From Trichormus sp. NMC-1 (lineage in GTDB: Bacteria; Cyanobacteriota; Cyanobacteriia; Cyanobacteriales; Nostocaceae): DNA of 64,000 nucleotides. The notes below the pieces were generated by a model. It was not told where the DNA came from, made no database searches, and worked only from the letters and a program-made list of their open reading frames with translations. How positions within the stretch are numbered: position 1 is the stretch's first letter; the number at the start of each line of letters is the position of its first letter. The position numbers and the translations under genes are program-made. Shown here one piece after another: positions 51,712 through 60,999 of this stretch. Location: positions 100,260 through 164,259 of the forward strand of contig NZ_LZQD01000003.1 in the NCBI RefSeq assembly GCF_001858025.1. The letters run 5' to 3'.

Positions 51712-53643
51712 ATGGTTCAACAGCAAAGCACCGATGTCATTCGCATCAATGCTAGAAGAAGTGATGTTTTCGATATTTTCAATTTAAGGTATTATATTGG
51801 ACCAAATCCTTATTTAGATACAGGGGCGCTAGTTTTTGATTTTTCTTTGACTGAATATCGACAGCCCCTAGCAATTGAGGAGTATGTTTCAATTATTAGC
51901 GATACCTCCAGTGATCTTCGCCCACGCTATCCCCACTTAGCAGAGCAAACCTATAATTCCTACGCTGATTTATTTGCTCATGTCGTCTCGGAAGTGGGTA
52001 AATTAGACATGGGTTTGCACTTCCATCTTTGGAGCATCAAGCAATATCCAAATTTTGACAGAATTAGCATTCAATCACTGCATGAACGGACAACTAAATC
52101 AGTAGTTTACTTAGTTTGGGATTGGTTGGAAACTATTACTCAAGGTGAGGAATTCTCAATCGATGAAAGATTAGTAAGCTTGCAAAATACATTTCGTGCA
52201 TCTGTCTATGGGGGTCCCACAGTTTATGCTTTATTGCGAACTGCATACCAACAGGGTATTCCTACTTTCTATTTGTGGGAAGAAGGACTAATGCAATATG
52301 GCTTTGGTAAAAAACAGGTGCGGGGAGTTGCAACGACTTTTGACTGTGATAGCCATCTTGATTCAGAATTCAGTACCCGCAAAGATGACTGTAAAGACTT
52401 TTTACAAAACTTGGGTTTCCCTGTTCCCAAAGGTGATATAGTCAACTCCGAAAAAGAAGCTGTAGCGGTAGCGAAAGATATTGGCTATCCCGTTGCAGTT
52501 AAGCCTGTGGTAGGTCACAAAGGAATTGGTGTTACTGCTGAGGTGCAGAATGTTAGAGAGTTGGAATCTGCTTATAATAGAGCGTTGTTAGCGATTCCAG
52601 ATGAACAGCCAACTAGGATTATTGTCGAGAAAAGCATATCAGGAACGGATTTTCGGTTACTGTGCGTTGATGGTAAATTTGTCGCCGCTATAGAACGTCG
52701 GCCAGCATCGGTTGTGGGTGATGGACACTCAACCATTAAAGAATTAATCAGACGAGAAAATCGTAAACAGGAAAGGAGGGATACACCAACCTCTCCCATG
52801 AGTAAGATCCAGCTTGATGAAGCGATGGAATTGTATTTACAGGAACAGGGATTGGAATTAGATAGTATTGTTAAGAGCGATCGCACTGTTTATCTGCGTA
52901 AAGTGGCGAATCTCTCTGCTGGGGGAATGAGCATTAATGCTACAAACCCAATTCACCATGACAATATTATCTTGGCGCAAGATATCGCCCAACATTTTCG
53001 GCTCACTTGTCTGGGTATTGATATCATTGCTAAAAATCTTTCCGAATCTTGGAAATCTGGCAACTTTGCTATTCTAGAAATTAATTCTGCACCAGGAATT
53101 TTGATGCACCTTAACCCAGCATTGGGTAGTAGTGTTGATGTCCCTGCTCATATTTTGGCAACCTTTTTTCAATCTAGCATTGATGCCAGAATACCAATTA
53201 TTACTTTTAATCAAATCGACCTTACTGAACTGCAAGCAACAATTGATCACATTCTTTTGCAGCATCCCGAATGGACAATTGGTGCTGTTTGTCGTCAAGG
53301 CATTTTGATCAATCGTTCCGAAAAAGTATTGAGTCAAGATTACAATCACAATGTCCAGAGTTTGTTGCGTCATCCCAAACTTGACTTACTCATTGCTGAA
53401 TACCCAGAAGAAATTCTAGAACCAGAGGGGATGTTTTACCAAGGAAGTAATATTGTTGTTTTAGATAATCCCACTGAAACTGAAATGATGTTGGTAAGAG
53501 ATGTTTTAGATGGTTCTATTGTCGTGATTAAGAAAGACAGGGAGGTTTCTATTCAGCGACAGGGGTTAATTGAGGATTACACTTTGGGCGTTGAGGAAGC
53601 TTTTAGCAGAGTTTATTTGAAGGAAATTAGGTCGATTTTGTAA
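51712..53643 (+). CDS. cphA2: cyanophycin synthetase, short CphA2 type
   Basis: This 643-aa protein has the CphA N-terminal domain (about residues 1-215) and the ATP-grasp domain (about 220-490), with KPVVGHKGIGVT, VEKSISGTDFRLLCVDG and AAIERRPASVVGDGHSTI. The C-terminal part of about 150 residues ends with DNPTETEMMLVRDVLDG and RRQGLIEDYT-like sequence. The second, Mur-ligase ATPase domain of CphA1 (total about 870-900 aa) is missing and no P-loop GTNGKT is present. This is the CphA2 layout, reported to rebuild cyanophycin from beta-Asp-Arg dipeptides. With cyanophycinase nearby, this suggests storage recycling. Confidence 0.8.
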   Translation: MVQQQSTDVIRINARRSDVFDIFNLRYYIGPNPYLDTGALVFDFSLTEYRQPLAIEEYVSIISDTSSDLRPRYPHLAEQTYNSYADLFAHVVSEVGKLDMGLHFHLWSIKQYPNFDRISIQSLHERTTKSVVYLVWDWLETITQGEEFSIDERLVSLQNTFRASVYGGPTVYALLRTAYQQGIPTFYLWEEGLMQYGFGKKQVRGVATTFDCDSHLDSEFSTRKDDCKDFLQNLGFPVPKGDIVNSEKEAVAVAKDIGYPVAVKPVVGHKGIGVTAEVQNVRELESAYNRALLAIPDEQPTRIIVEKSISGTDFRLLCVDGKFVAAIERRPASVVGDGHSTIKELIRRENRKQERRDTPTSPMSKIQLDEAMELYLQEQGLELDSIVKSDRTVYLRKVANLSAGGMSINATNPIHHDNIILAQDIAQHFRLTCLGIDIIAKNLSESWKSGNFAILEINSAPGILMHLNPALGSSVDVPAHILATFFQSSIDARIPIITFNQIDLTELQATIDHILLQHPEWTIGAVCRQGILINRSEKVLSQDYNHNVQSLLRHPKLDLLIAEYPEEILEPEGMFYQGSNIVVLDNPTETEMMLVRDVLDGSIVVIKKDREVSIQRQGLIEDYTLGVEEAFSRVYLKEIRSIL

Positions 53644-53723
53644 TTTTTAAACGCAGAGGTACGCTGAGTAAATCGCAGAGGTACGCAGAGAAATTAACCT
53701 GCGTCTCTGCTATATTTCGTTTG

Positions 53724-54764
53724 CTAAAGTTTGGCGTGAGCAGCCAAAATGATTTTTTCTGTTTCTTCCCAATTAATACATTTGTCAGTTACTGAAACTC
53801 CATATTGTAATTCTTCTCGTTTGCCGGTAATCGGTTGATTTCCTTCATATAAATTGGACTCTAGCATCATCCCGACTATGGAGGTATTACCATCTACTAT
53901 TTGCTGAATTACATTTTCTAAGACCACAGGTTGTAATCTGTAATCTTTGTTTGTGTTGCCATGACTACAATCAATCACGATTCTGGGTGGTAAATTTGCT
54001 GCTTTTAATTCTTCTTCTACCAGTTTGATATTTTCTATATCAAAGTTAGGCTGACTTCCACCACGCAAAATTACATGGCCATGGGCATTACCTCTAGTTT
54101 GAAATACGCTTACCTGTCCTTTTTGATTAATTCCTAAAAAATTATGTGGTTCTTTAGCTGATTTTAAGGCATTTAAAGCGACGTGAATATTACCATCAGT
54201 CCCATTTTTAAAGCCTACAGGCATAGACAGTCCACTAGCCATTTCTCTGTGGGTTTGTGATTCAGTTGTGCGTGCGCCAATTGCTGACCAAGCAACTAGT
54301 TCACTAATATATTGAGGGATAATAGGATCAAGGGCTTCTGTGGCAGTTGGTAATCCTAATTCGGCAAGTTTCAATAACAGGTTACGGGCAATTAATATAC
54401 CATGTTCAACATGAAAAGAATCATCCATATCTGGGTCATTAATTAATCCTTTCCAGCCTACAGTGGTTCGGGGTTTTTCAAAATAAACCCGCATGATTAA
54501 TAGCAGTTTATCTTGAACCTTTTCTGCTAAATTCTTCAACCTTTCAGCATATTCAATCGCCGCTTTTGGATCATGTATTGAACAAGGACCAACGACGATA
54601 AATTTTCGGCTATCTTGGAAATCAAGAATATGTTCTATTTCTTGTCGAAATTTCAAAATTGTCTGTTCAGCATACTTAGTTAAAGGTAATTTAGCCTTAA
54701 CTTCATTCGGAGTTAATAAGACGTGAGAACTTTTAATGTTAGTGTTAATTAATTTGTTGATCAT
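53724..54764 (-). CDS. 3-deoxy-7-phosphoheptulonate synthase, type I-alpha
   Basis: This is a second DAHP synthase of 346 aa, of the AroFGH (E. coli) type. It has FIVVGPCSIHDPKAAIEYAERL, VYFEKPRTTVGWKGLINDP, SAIGARTTESQTHREMASGL, GFKNGTDGNI, GNAHGHVILRGG and VIDCSHGN. The type I-alpha layout lacks the fused N-terminal ferredoxin-like domain of the 47260-48324 enzyme. The class is usually feedback-inhibited by a single aromatic amino acid; which one is unclear here. Two subtypes in one genome suggest differential feedback control. It is monocistronic, and the upstream region holds the split hairpin at 54987-55051. Confidence 0.93.
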   Translation of the reverse strand: MINKLINTNIKSSHVLLTPNEVKAKLPLTKYAEQTILKFRQEIEHILDFQDSRKFIVVGPCSIHDPKAAIEYAERLKNLAEKVQDKLLLIMRVYFEKPRTTVGWKGLINDPDMDDSFHVEHGILIARNLLLKLAELGLPTATEALDPIIPQYISELVAWSAIGARTTESQTHREMASGLSMPVGFKNGTDGNIHVALNALKSAKEPHNFLGINQKGQVSVFQTRGNAHGHVILRGGSQPNFDIENIKLVEEELKAANLPPRIVIDCSHGNTNKDYRLQPVVLENVIQQIVDGNTSIVGMMLESNLYEGNQPITGKREELQYGVSVTDKCINWEETEKIILAAHAKL

Positions 54765-55296
54765 GACGCAAATCTCTTGATTTGTTTAATGCTATTTATT
54801 CTGTAAACGATTACTATACACATTTTTAATAAAAAATACAAGCTTAAGCTATATAGCAATCGGAAATGATCTGTGAGAAAATATGTTGCTTATTACCTAC
54901 TTTCATGCTCTTGAGGAGACGCTAGACAAAGGAAGGTGTAGTATCAATTCACTTAATTAAAGCGTAAGGATTCAGCTATAGAATCTAGATCCCCGACTTC
55001 TTCTGTAATTGTGTTAAGAAATTATAATTAATGGTAAGAAGTCGGGGATCTTGCCCAACGTTTTATTAAATTACCTGACTTCTTACATTAAAGCTACAAA
55101 TGAATCTCCTCGTCTCCGCCTCAGAGCGTCTGTTCATTTCCTCCTGAAAGTGAAACGTTATAGCGTCTACCAGAGCATAAGTATGGCTACGCCAGCTATT
55201 ACAAATCAACCGTTATTTATTAATACCATATCCCATAATTTTGAAAATCAATCAAACAGCAGATATAGGAATCCGGTTTGATTTATTTTCGCCTAC
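54765..55296. other. intergenic region with dispersed repeats
   Basis: This 532-bp region lies between the DAHP synthase start and the DUF1823 stop. It holds the separated-arm GATCCCCGACTTCTT repeat and a TATGGCTACGCCA string followed by ATATAGGAATCCGGTTTGAT, a partial relative of the elements at 22715 and 41001. No gene was supported. Confidence 0.4.
54987..55051. repeat. GATCCCCGACTTCTT repeat with arms separated by 33 bp
   Basis: AGATCCCCGACTTCTT (54987-55002) and AAGAAGTCGGGGATCT (55036-55051) are perfect inverted 16-bp arms. In the copies at 34747 and 42840 the same arms are separated by only 2-4 bases, so the central 33 bp may be an insertion or the hairpin arms may be independent. Confidence 0.75.
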
Positions 55297-55674
55297 TTAC
55301 TCAATTTTTCCAGTGGTAATGAGCATATAACTCAATAACCAATTTGCTGCTGTCGCCCTACGAGTTTGTCGTGGACCAAATTCACCAATTTTGTAACCTT
55401 TGAAACCGAGTTTTTCTTTGAGTAGTTGTTTGTTTTCTTGGGGAATGGAACGAGTCAATTTCATGGTTGCGGGGCGAGACTCAAGAAAATCAGTTGGTTC
55501 TGAATACTCATCTCGCCATGTCGGTGCTACTTGACTGGTATTCCATTTTTTAGTTGTAGAATCGTAGCGATAACCTAAGTGATACCATACTAATTGGTTG
55601 ACGGTAGCATCATCAATTGTATCGTTGATAATTGCCCAAATTGTCTCTGTGTTAAGTTCTGGTAAGTTAGACAT
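55297..55674 (-). CDS. DUF1823 protein
   Basis: This 125-aa conserved cyanobacterial protein of unknown function is recognised from ETIWAIINDTIDDATVNQLVW, YLGYRYDSTTKKW-type sequence, SRPATMKLTRSIP, QENKQLLKEKLGFKGYKIGE and FGPRQTRRATAANWLLSYM. No signal peptide or membrane segment is visible. The length is normal. It is an isolated gene, with a MITE-like element 42 bp upstream of its start. Confidence 0.85.
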   Translation of the reverse strand: MSNLPELNTETIWAIINDTIDDATVNQLVWYHLGYRYDSTTKKWNTSQVAPTWRDEYSEPTDFLESRPATMKLTRSIPQENKQLLKEKLGFKGYKIGEFGPRQTRRATAANWLLSYMLITTGKIE

Positions 55675-55715
55675 AAGCCAATTACAATTTATCAGTTGTC
55701 GTCTGCAAAATAACT

Positions 55716-55829
55716 ACTAGTACCGCAGGACGGAAATTAAAAATTAAAAATTAAAACATCAAAAAGCAGATTAAACAAGCTTTTCAAGAATTTTTAATAG
55801 TTGGTTGACGGTTGTCGTTGTGTACTAGT
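55716..55829. mobile_element. MITE-like element, ACTAGTA family, copy 3
   Basis: Ends ACTAGTACCGCAGGACGG and CGTTGTGTACTAGTG enclose AAAAAGCAGATTAAACAAGC and TTTTCAAGAATTTTTAATAG. By eye it aligns with the reverse complement of 20102-20200. An AAATTAAAAATT run (three units) is inside. It fills most of the 306-bp gap 55675-55980. Confidence 0.55.
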
Positions 55830-55980
55830 GAATTGTAGTGAAAAATAATAGTGAAATAGTGAAAAAAATTTCACTACCTGGATGTATTCTTCAAGACAGG
55901 AATGATTTTATCTTGTTGTCAATCGGCTGAAAGATTTATCTGCTACAACTTTCAGATGTTCTGACTATAACTTCTCTCAC

Positions 55981-56424
55981 CTATAAAGCAATTGTTAAGT
56001 CTTTGAATAAAGTAAAAAGTTCTACGCAAAGAGAAGTTACTTGATCAGCAGCTATTTTATCAGATGTCACCCATCCGCTATAAACCCAATTCCCACAATA
56101 GTTGTAATAGGCATCTATGTGAGATTCTTTGTCCCAAATAGAGTGAAACTCTATATGATCCAACTTGTAAGGGGCCGTAAAGCTAAAACTACCATCTTCA
56201 GAGGATTGTTGCCAAAAGCATACATTCACCACTGCGTCAATCAATCCCTCCGCTTGAGGTATTAAAATTTTAAACCCTTCAAACATTTTACTAGAGCATA
56301 TTTCCGCCTCGGTAGTATTGTCTGGGAAATATTTTTTGACAATTTCCGACATTTTTACCAGATACTGGCGAACTTCAAAGTTTTTAAGTAATACTTTTTC
56401 ACAATCCGATAAATTTTTCTGCAT
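55981..56424 (-). CDS. hypothetical soluble protein
   Basis: This 147-aa protein has no recognised family. Visible features are an acidic character, two separate aromatic-rich segments (VCFWQQSSEDGSFSF and IDAYYNYCGNWVYSGW) and a C-terminal amphipathic helix. A clear Shine-Dalgarno (AAGGA) lies ahead of ATG 56424 and the frame is cleanly open, so it is probably real. Its neighbours give no functional hint. Confidence 0.55.
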   Translation of the reverse strand: MQKNLSDCEKVLLKNFEVRQYLVKMSEIVKKYFPDNTTEAEICSSKMFEGFKILIPQAEGLIDAVVNVCFWQQSSEDGSFSFTAPYKLDHIEFHSIWDKESHIDAYYNYCGNWVYSGWVTSDKIAADQVTSLCVELFTLFKDLTIAL

Positions 56425-56747
56425 TATTTTGTGTCCTTGTAAGAGTTTTTACTAAGCGCTTTTTTGTTATGTTTAGTTTGTAAGATTGATTAAAATATTG
56501 TGGTTTTTATTTTTAAAATACTTCCACAAGAATTATTATTATATAGGTAAACTGCCAATCTTGAATACTAGACAAGTTTATGCAAAATTCCATACCACTA
56601 CCAACAGGGAGAGACACGGAGACCCTCTGACCGAAGAGGACGCGGGGACACGGGGACACGGTGAAAATCTCTCCGCGTCACCGCGTCTTCCCCTCACCTC
56701 GTCCTCTTTGGTCACCTGCAATATTAAAGATTTTTAGCGAAAGATTT

Positions 56748-57533
56748 TTAGCGAAAGATTTCTGCAAAAAACTGCCGCATAGCCTTCCAAGAACGTTGTT
56801 CTGCAATTGGATTATAAAGTGAGCCTTGAGGATCATTTTTGGCTTCTGGGTTGGTGAAAGAATGAACTGCACCACCGTAAGAGATTAATTGCCAGTCCAC
56901 ATTTGCCTGACGCATTTCGTTTTCAAAGCCTTTGAGTTGCTCTTCAGGCACAAAGGGATCATCAGCACCATGTAAAACTAATACCTTAGATTTAATATTT
57001 TTGGCATCACTGGGGTTAGGGGTATCGAGGTTGCCATGAAAACTGACTACACCCTGAATATTTGCACCACTGCGGGCTAATTCTAATACTGTACCACCAC
57101 CGAAGCAGTAACCAATAGCAGCGATGCGTTTAGGGTCAGTTAACGGATAGTTTTGTAAAACTTGTAACCCAGCTGTTGCTCTTTGACGCAATAATTTTCT
57201 ATCCTGGCGATAAATTGTCGCTTGGGTTCCCGACTCCTGTTGATTTTTTGGTCTTATACCCTTGCCATAGATATCAGCCGCAAAAGCAACATATCCCAAC
57301 TTGGCTAATTGCTCAGTCCGTTTTTTGGTAAAAGACTGTAAGCCAGTCCAATCGTGAACTACTAAAACCCCAGGACGCTTAACCTTGATAGCATCGTCAT
57401 AAGCTAAATAACCTTCTAGAATGGTATTACCTTGCTTATACTCAATATTTTGTGTTCTAATTGCTGCTAATACATCACCAGCAGTCAACAACATAATAAC
57501 AGGTGTAAATAAAACAGAAAGCAAAATTTTCAT
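56748..57533 (-). CDS. dienelactone hydrolase family protein, exported
   Basis: This 261-aa alpha/beta hydrolase has a signal peptide (LLSVLFTPVIMLLTAGDVLA). The nucleophile is C143 in IGYCFGGGT, as in dienelactone hydrolases; the acid and base are in LHGADDPFVP and GGAVHSFTNP. Other features are GVLVVHDWTGL and FAADIYGKGIRP. The natural substrate is unknown; a role in the periplasm is likely from the signal. It is a single gene. Confidence 0.88.
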   Translation of the reverse strand: MKILLSVLFTPVIMLLTAGDVLAAIRTQNIEYKQGNTILEGYLAYDDAIKVKRPGVLVVHDWTGLQSFTKKRTEQLAKLGYVAFAADIYGKGIRPKNQQESGTQATIYRQDRKLLRQRATAGLQVLQNYPLTDPKRIAAIGYCFGGGTVLELARSGANIQGVVSFHGNLDTPNPSDAKNIKSKVLVLHGADDPFVPEEQLKGFENEMRQANVDWQLISYGGAVHSFTNPEAKNDPQGSLYNPIAEQRSWKAMRQFFAEIFR

Positions 57534-57766
57534 GACGCTGTAAATACTAAAATACTTATTATGGTTGATTATCCCTACAAAACTGACAAAAATAACAATA
57601 ATGTCTGACTTTGACTACAAAAATTATGCTTCTGCTAGGTTGTAGATTTTGATGAATTCATAAGACTGCCATTCCAGCCAGTCCAAATGGTGTAGTGACA
57701 GTACATTATTAGTTATATAAATAAAAATCATTGTTCCGTCTATTTATCGGCTACTAACACAAAACC

Positions 57767-59872
57767 ATGAGTGCAACTGCTACTATTTCTCAAAGTTCCC
57801 TAATTCAAGGCTGTGGTTTACCTCTGTTTGCAGAGATTACACCGGAGCAAGTAGAACCAGCCTTCAGGCATCTGTTAGCAGACCTGGAGCAGCAACTAGC
57901 TATATTAGAAGCTAATGTCCAACCTACCTGGAGCGGTTTAGTAGAACCTCTAGAAAAGTTGACAGAAAGGCTGCACTGGAGTTGGGGAATACTGAACCAT
58001 TTGATGGGGGTTAAAAATAGCCCAGAACTACGTATATCCTATGAAAAGGTTCAGCCGCAAGTAGTGCAGTTTATTAACACCCTTGGTCAAAGCAAACCTA
58101 TCTACAAGGCTTTTAAAGCCCTACGCGCTAGTGATACCTGGGAAACCTTAGAATCAGCCCAGCAGCGTATTGTCGAAGCAGCTATTCGGGATGCAAAATT
58201 GTCTGGTGTCGGCTTAGAAGGATTAGCTCGAGAACGTTTCAATGCTATTCAGATGCAGTTAGCAGATTTGTCTACAAAGTTTTCTAATCATCTTCTGGAT
58301 GCTACTACAGCTTTTAGCTTAATTCTCACAACCAAAGCAGAAATAGAAGGTTTACCTAGCAGCTTAATCAGTCTGGCGGCCCAAGCTGCTCGTGCTGCTG
58401 GAGAAGAAAACGCCACTCCAGAAAATGGCCCTTGGCACATTACTTTGGATTTTCCTAGCTATTTCCCCTTCATGCAACACAGCAACCGCCGAGATTTGCG
58501 TGAAAAGGTTTACAAGGCGTATATTACCCGTGCGTCGTTTGGGGAATTAGATAACAGCCCTTTAATTGAAAGTATTTTAGAGTTGCGACAAGAACTGGCA
58601 GAGTTAATTGGCTTTGAAAATTTTGCCGAACTGAGTTTAGCTAGTAAGATGGCGAAAAATGTCCCAGCAGTAGAAAAGTTGTTAGAAGAACTACGTCAAG
58701 CTAGTTATCATGCGGCTGTCAAAGACTTAGAAGCACTGAAAGCTTTTGCCAAAACCAAGGGAGCAGCAGAAGCCGAGAATTTACAACATTGGGATATCAG
58801 CTTTTGGGCAGAACGTCAACGAGAAGCGAAATTTGCTTTTACTGAGGAAGAATTACGTCCTTACTTCCCGCTTCCCCAAGTGTTAGATGGGTTATTTGGA
58901 CTCGTGAAGCGGTTGTTTGGTGTAACAGTCACTCCGGCAGATGGTCAAGCCCCAGTTTGGCATGAGGATGTGCGTTATTTCCAAATTGCTGATAAAAATG
59001 GTTCTCCCATTGCTTACTTTTATCTAGATCCTTATAGCCGTCCTGCTGAAAAGCGTGGTGGTGCTTGGATGGATGTTTGTATTCATCGCCGCAAAATCAC
59101 AGAAAATGGTGTCACGAGCATCCGCTTACCTGTAGCATATTTGATTTGTAACCAAACTCCTCCAGTTGATGGCAAGCCTAGCTTAATGACTTTCGATGAA
59201 GTCGAAACATTGTTTCACGAATTTGGACATGGTTTGCATCATATGCTTACCAAAGTTGACTATACGGGAGCCGCAGGCATTAATAATGTCGAGTGGGATG
59301 CAGTGGAATTACCTAGTCAGTTTATGGAAAACTGGTGTTATGACCGCCAGACTTTGTTTGGTATGGCTAAACACTACCAAACAGGTGAACCACTGCCAGA
59401 GCATTACTACCAAAAGTTGTTAGCAGCACGTAATTACATGAGTGGTTCGGCTATGTTGCGGCAAATTCACCTCAGCAGCGTTGATTTGGAGCTACACTAC
59501 CGCTATCGTCCTGGTAGTCAAGAAACTCCGGTAGATGTACGTCATCGCATTGCTAAAACAACTACGGTTTTACCACCATTACCCGAAGATGGGTTTTTAT
59601 GTGCATTCGGTCACATTTTTGAAGGTGGTTATGCAGCAGGTTACTACAGCTATAAGTGGGCGGAAGTTCTCAGTGCTGATGCGTTTGCGGCTTTTGAAGA
59701 AGCTGGACTAGAAGATGAAGAAGCAATACACATTACTGGTAGACGCTACCGAGATACAGTGTTAGCACTGGGCGGTAGTAAGCACCCAATGGAAGTTTTT
59801 CAAGCCTTCCGGGGTAGGGAACCAAGTACTACTGCGCTGCTAAAACATAATGGTTTATTGGCTGTGGTTTAA
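57767..59872 (+). CDS. prlC: M3-family oligopeptidase A
   Basis: This cytosolic zinc metallopeptidase degrades oligopeptides, including cleaved signal peptides. It has 701 aa, close to the usual 680. The zinc motif H484-E-F-G-H488 lies in LFHEFGHGLHHML, with the third ligand in the helix about 25 residues later (NNVEWDAVELPSQFMENW). The long helical N-terminal half and the FYLDPYSRPAEKRGGAW block are typical of oligopeptidase A. It follows no operon partner. Confidence 0.93.
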   Translation: MSATATISQSSLIQGCGLPLFAEITPEQVEPAFRHLLADLEQQLAILEANVQPTWSGLVEPLEKLTERLHWSWGILNHLMGVKNSPELRISYEKVQPQVVQFINTLGQSKPIYKAFKALRASDTWETLESAQQRIVEAAIRDAKLSGVGLEGLARERFNAIQMQLADLSTKFSNHLLDATTAFSLILTTKAEIEGLPSSLISLAAQAARAAGEENATPENGPWHITLDFPSYFPFMQHSNRRDLREKVYKAYITRASFGELDNSPLIESILELRQELAELIGFENFAELSLASKMAKNVPAVEKLLEELRQASYHAAVKDLEALKAFAKTKGAAEAENLQHWDISFWAERQREAKFAFTEEELRPYFPLPQVLDGLFGLVKRLFGVTVTPADGQAPVWHEDVRYFQIADKNGSPIAYFYLDPYSRPAEKRGGAWMDVCIHRRKITENGVTSIRLPVAYLICNQTPPVDGKPSLMTFDEVETLFHEFGHGLHHMLTKVDYTGAAGINNVEWDAVELPSQFMENWCYDRQTLFGMAKHYQTGEPLPEHYYQKLLAARNYMSGSAMLRQIHLSSVDLELHYRYRPGSQETPVDVRHRIAKTTTVLPPLPEDGFLCAFGHIFEGGYAAGYYSYKWAEVLSADAFAAFEEAGLEDEEAIHITGRRYRDTVLALGGSKHPMEVFQAFRGREPSTTALLKHNGLLAVV

Positions 59873-59881
59873 AGGTAAGCA

Positions 59882-59912
59882 AACCCAACATTGACTAAGT
59901 TTTTGTTGGGTT
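59882..59912. terminator. hairpin downstream of prlC
   Basis: AACCCAACA pairs with TGTTGGGTT (9 bp, 13-nt loop), beginning 10 bp after the stop. A T run is part of the loop and no U tract follows, so termination by this hairpin is uncertain. Confidence 0.5.
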
Positions 59913-59922
59913 GCACTATTTG

Positions 59923-59982
59923 TAATTCGTAATTCATAATTCGTAATTCGTAATTCGTAATTTGTAATTCGTAATTCGTAAT
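59923..59982. repeat. 7-bp tandem repeat (STRR), TAATTCG, about 8.5 copies
   Basis: This is a run of TAATTCG heptamers with two variant units (TAATTCA, TAATTTG). It is the longest STRR in the window, between prlC and the carbonic-anhydrase-like gene. Confidence 0.9.
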
Positions 59983-60047
59983 AATGCCTCCGGTACTCTG
60001 CGCGTTGGCGTTAGCACTACGTATATTTCAGAAATCAAATATTATTT

Positions 60048-60617
60048 CTATATCTGATTTTCAAGTGTTGGTAGAATAGGTTGGAATTCAGCTTTGTTGA
60101 GAGTCGCCAAATAAAGTTCAACATCAATATCAGGATAGCGATTGCGAATTAACCAATAAGCTCGATTTAAATAATCTGTATGTACTTGCAACTCTCGCTC
60201 TGGATCTTTGCTTAAATTAGAGTCAATCATCATTGCATAAGCTCCGCAATCTTGATGATCAATCACAATCACTTTCTGAATATGATGTAGTCGATAGGAT
60301 ATATCTAGCTGATCCCAAAATGCTTCAGCATCAGATGGGTGGGGAAAACCTGTTATAGCTAGGGAAGCACCTGCTAAAGCTGTCCAATCATACTCACCCC
60401 ATAAATTTTTTCTGCTTAAAAAATAGCGTTCTGCTGTCATAAACCGAAAGTCAATACAACTAAGAACTAAAGCTTTTGTTTGATGAGTTTCGGCTCTAGC
60501 GGGTGCTGCTGATTGTAAAATACTAAATGCTACTGCTCCGGGAAGGAGAGATGTGAGAAAATGACGACGACTTACCAAGGGAGGGCAACAAAGACATTGA
60601 TTTGTTGTTTTGTTCAT
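60048..60617 (-). CDS. Tat-exported beta-carbonic-anhydrase-like protein
   Basis: This 189-aa protein has a twin-arginine signal (SRRHFLTSLL, RR at residues 17-18, ending APARA). The mature region keeps the beta-carbonic-anhydrase zinc ligands and dyad, C54, D56 and R58 in SCIDFRF and H121 and C124 in DHQDCGA. The Val/Ala-rich spacing between them and the rest of the fold are unlike standard enzymes, and the protein is shorter (about 147 aa mature). Export by Tat means it would fold with its metal in the cytoplasm before moving to the periplasm or thylakoid lumen. Zinc hydration of CO2 is inferred, not shown. Confidence 0.72.
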   Translation of the reverse strand: MNKTTNQCLCCPPLVSRRHFLTSLLPGAVAFSILQSAAPARAETHQTKALVLSCIDFRFMTAERYFLSRKNLWGEYDWTALAGASLAITGFPHPSDAEAFWDQLDISYRLHHIQKVIVIDHQDCGAYAMMIDSNLSKDPERELQVHTDYLNRAYWLIRNRYPDIDVELYLATLNKAEFQPILPTLENQI

Positions 60618-60644
60618 GTTCTATTAATAATATTATTTAGGAAT

Positions 60645-60748
60645 ACAGCACTTCCCGGTGTTATGAGGTACAAGAACCCCACCCCCAACCCGCTAAGAGC
60701 AAGCGATGAGGGGGCTAAGATGTACTTCATAAGAGCGGAAACTGCTGT
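60645..60748. mobile_element. small inverted-end element carrying the GCAAGCGATGAGGGGG block, copy 2
   Basis: Ends ACAGCACTTCCC and GGAAACTGCTGT enclose ACCCCACCCCCAACCCGC and CAAGCGATGAGGGGGCTAAG. The structure corresponds to the element at 37263-37349, though the end sequences have diverged. Confidence 0.6.
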
Positions 60749-60999
60749 AGCATTCCCAGTCTGGAGACTGGGAACGAGATAAATGTGATTTAGGAGTAGG
60801 GGTAAAGTGCAATGCTAAACCCCTAAAAAAGTGATTATAAACAATATTTAAAGTAACTAGGCTCACCGGATATTTTAGTATTTCTTTAGCTTCAAAGTCT
60901 TGCAGATACTTTAGCACGGTTTCAATTTAGTGGGTGATATCTCGGCTTCAAGTCTGTATCAATTGTACCATTAGTTAATGAAATTTCTGAGTTAACCTC

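Noticed and set aside
60693-60917. 74-codon ORF on the minus strand
   Set aside because: Most of its 3' half is repeat sequence shared with other non-coding sites, and no start signal or family was seen.
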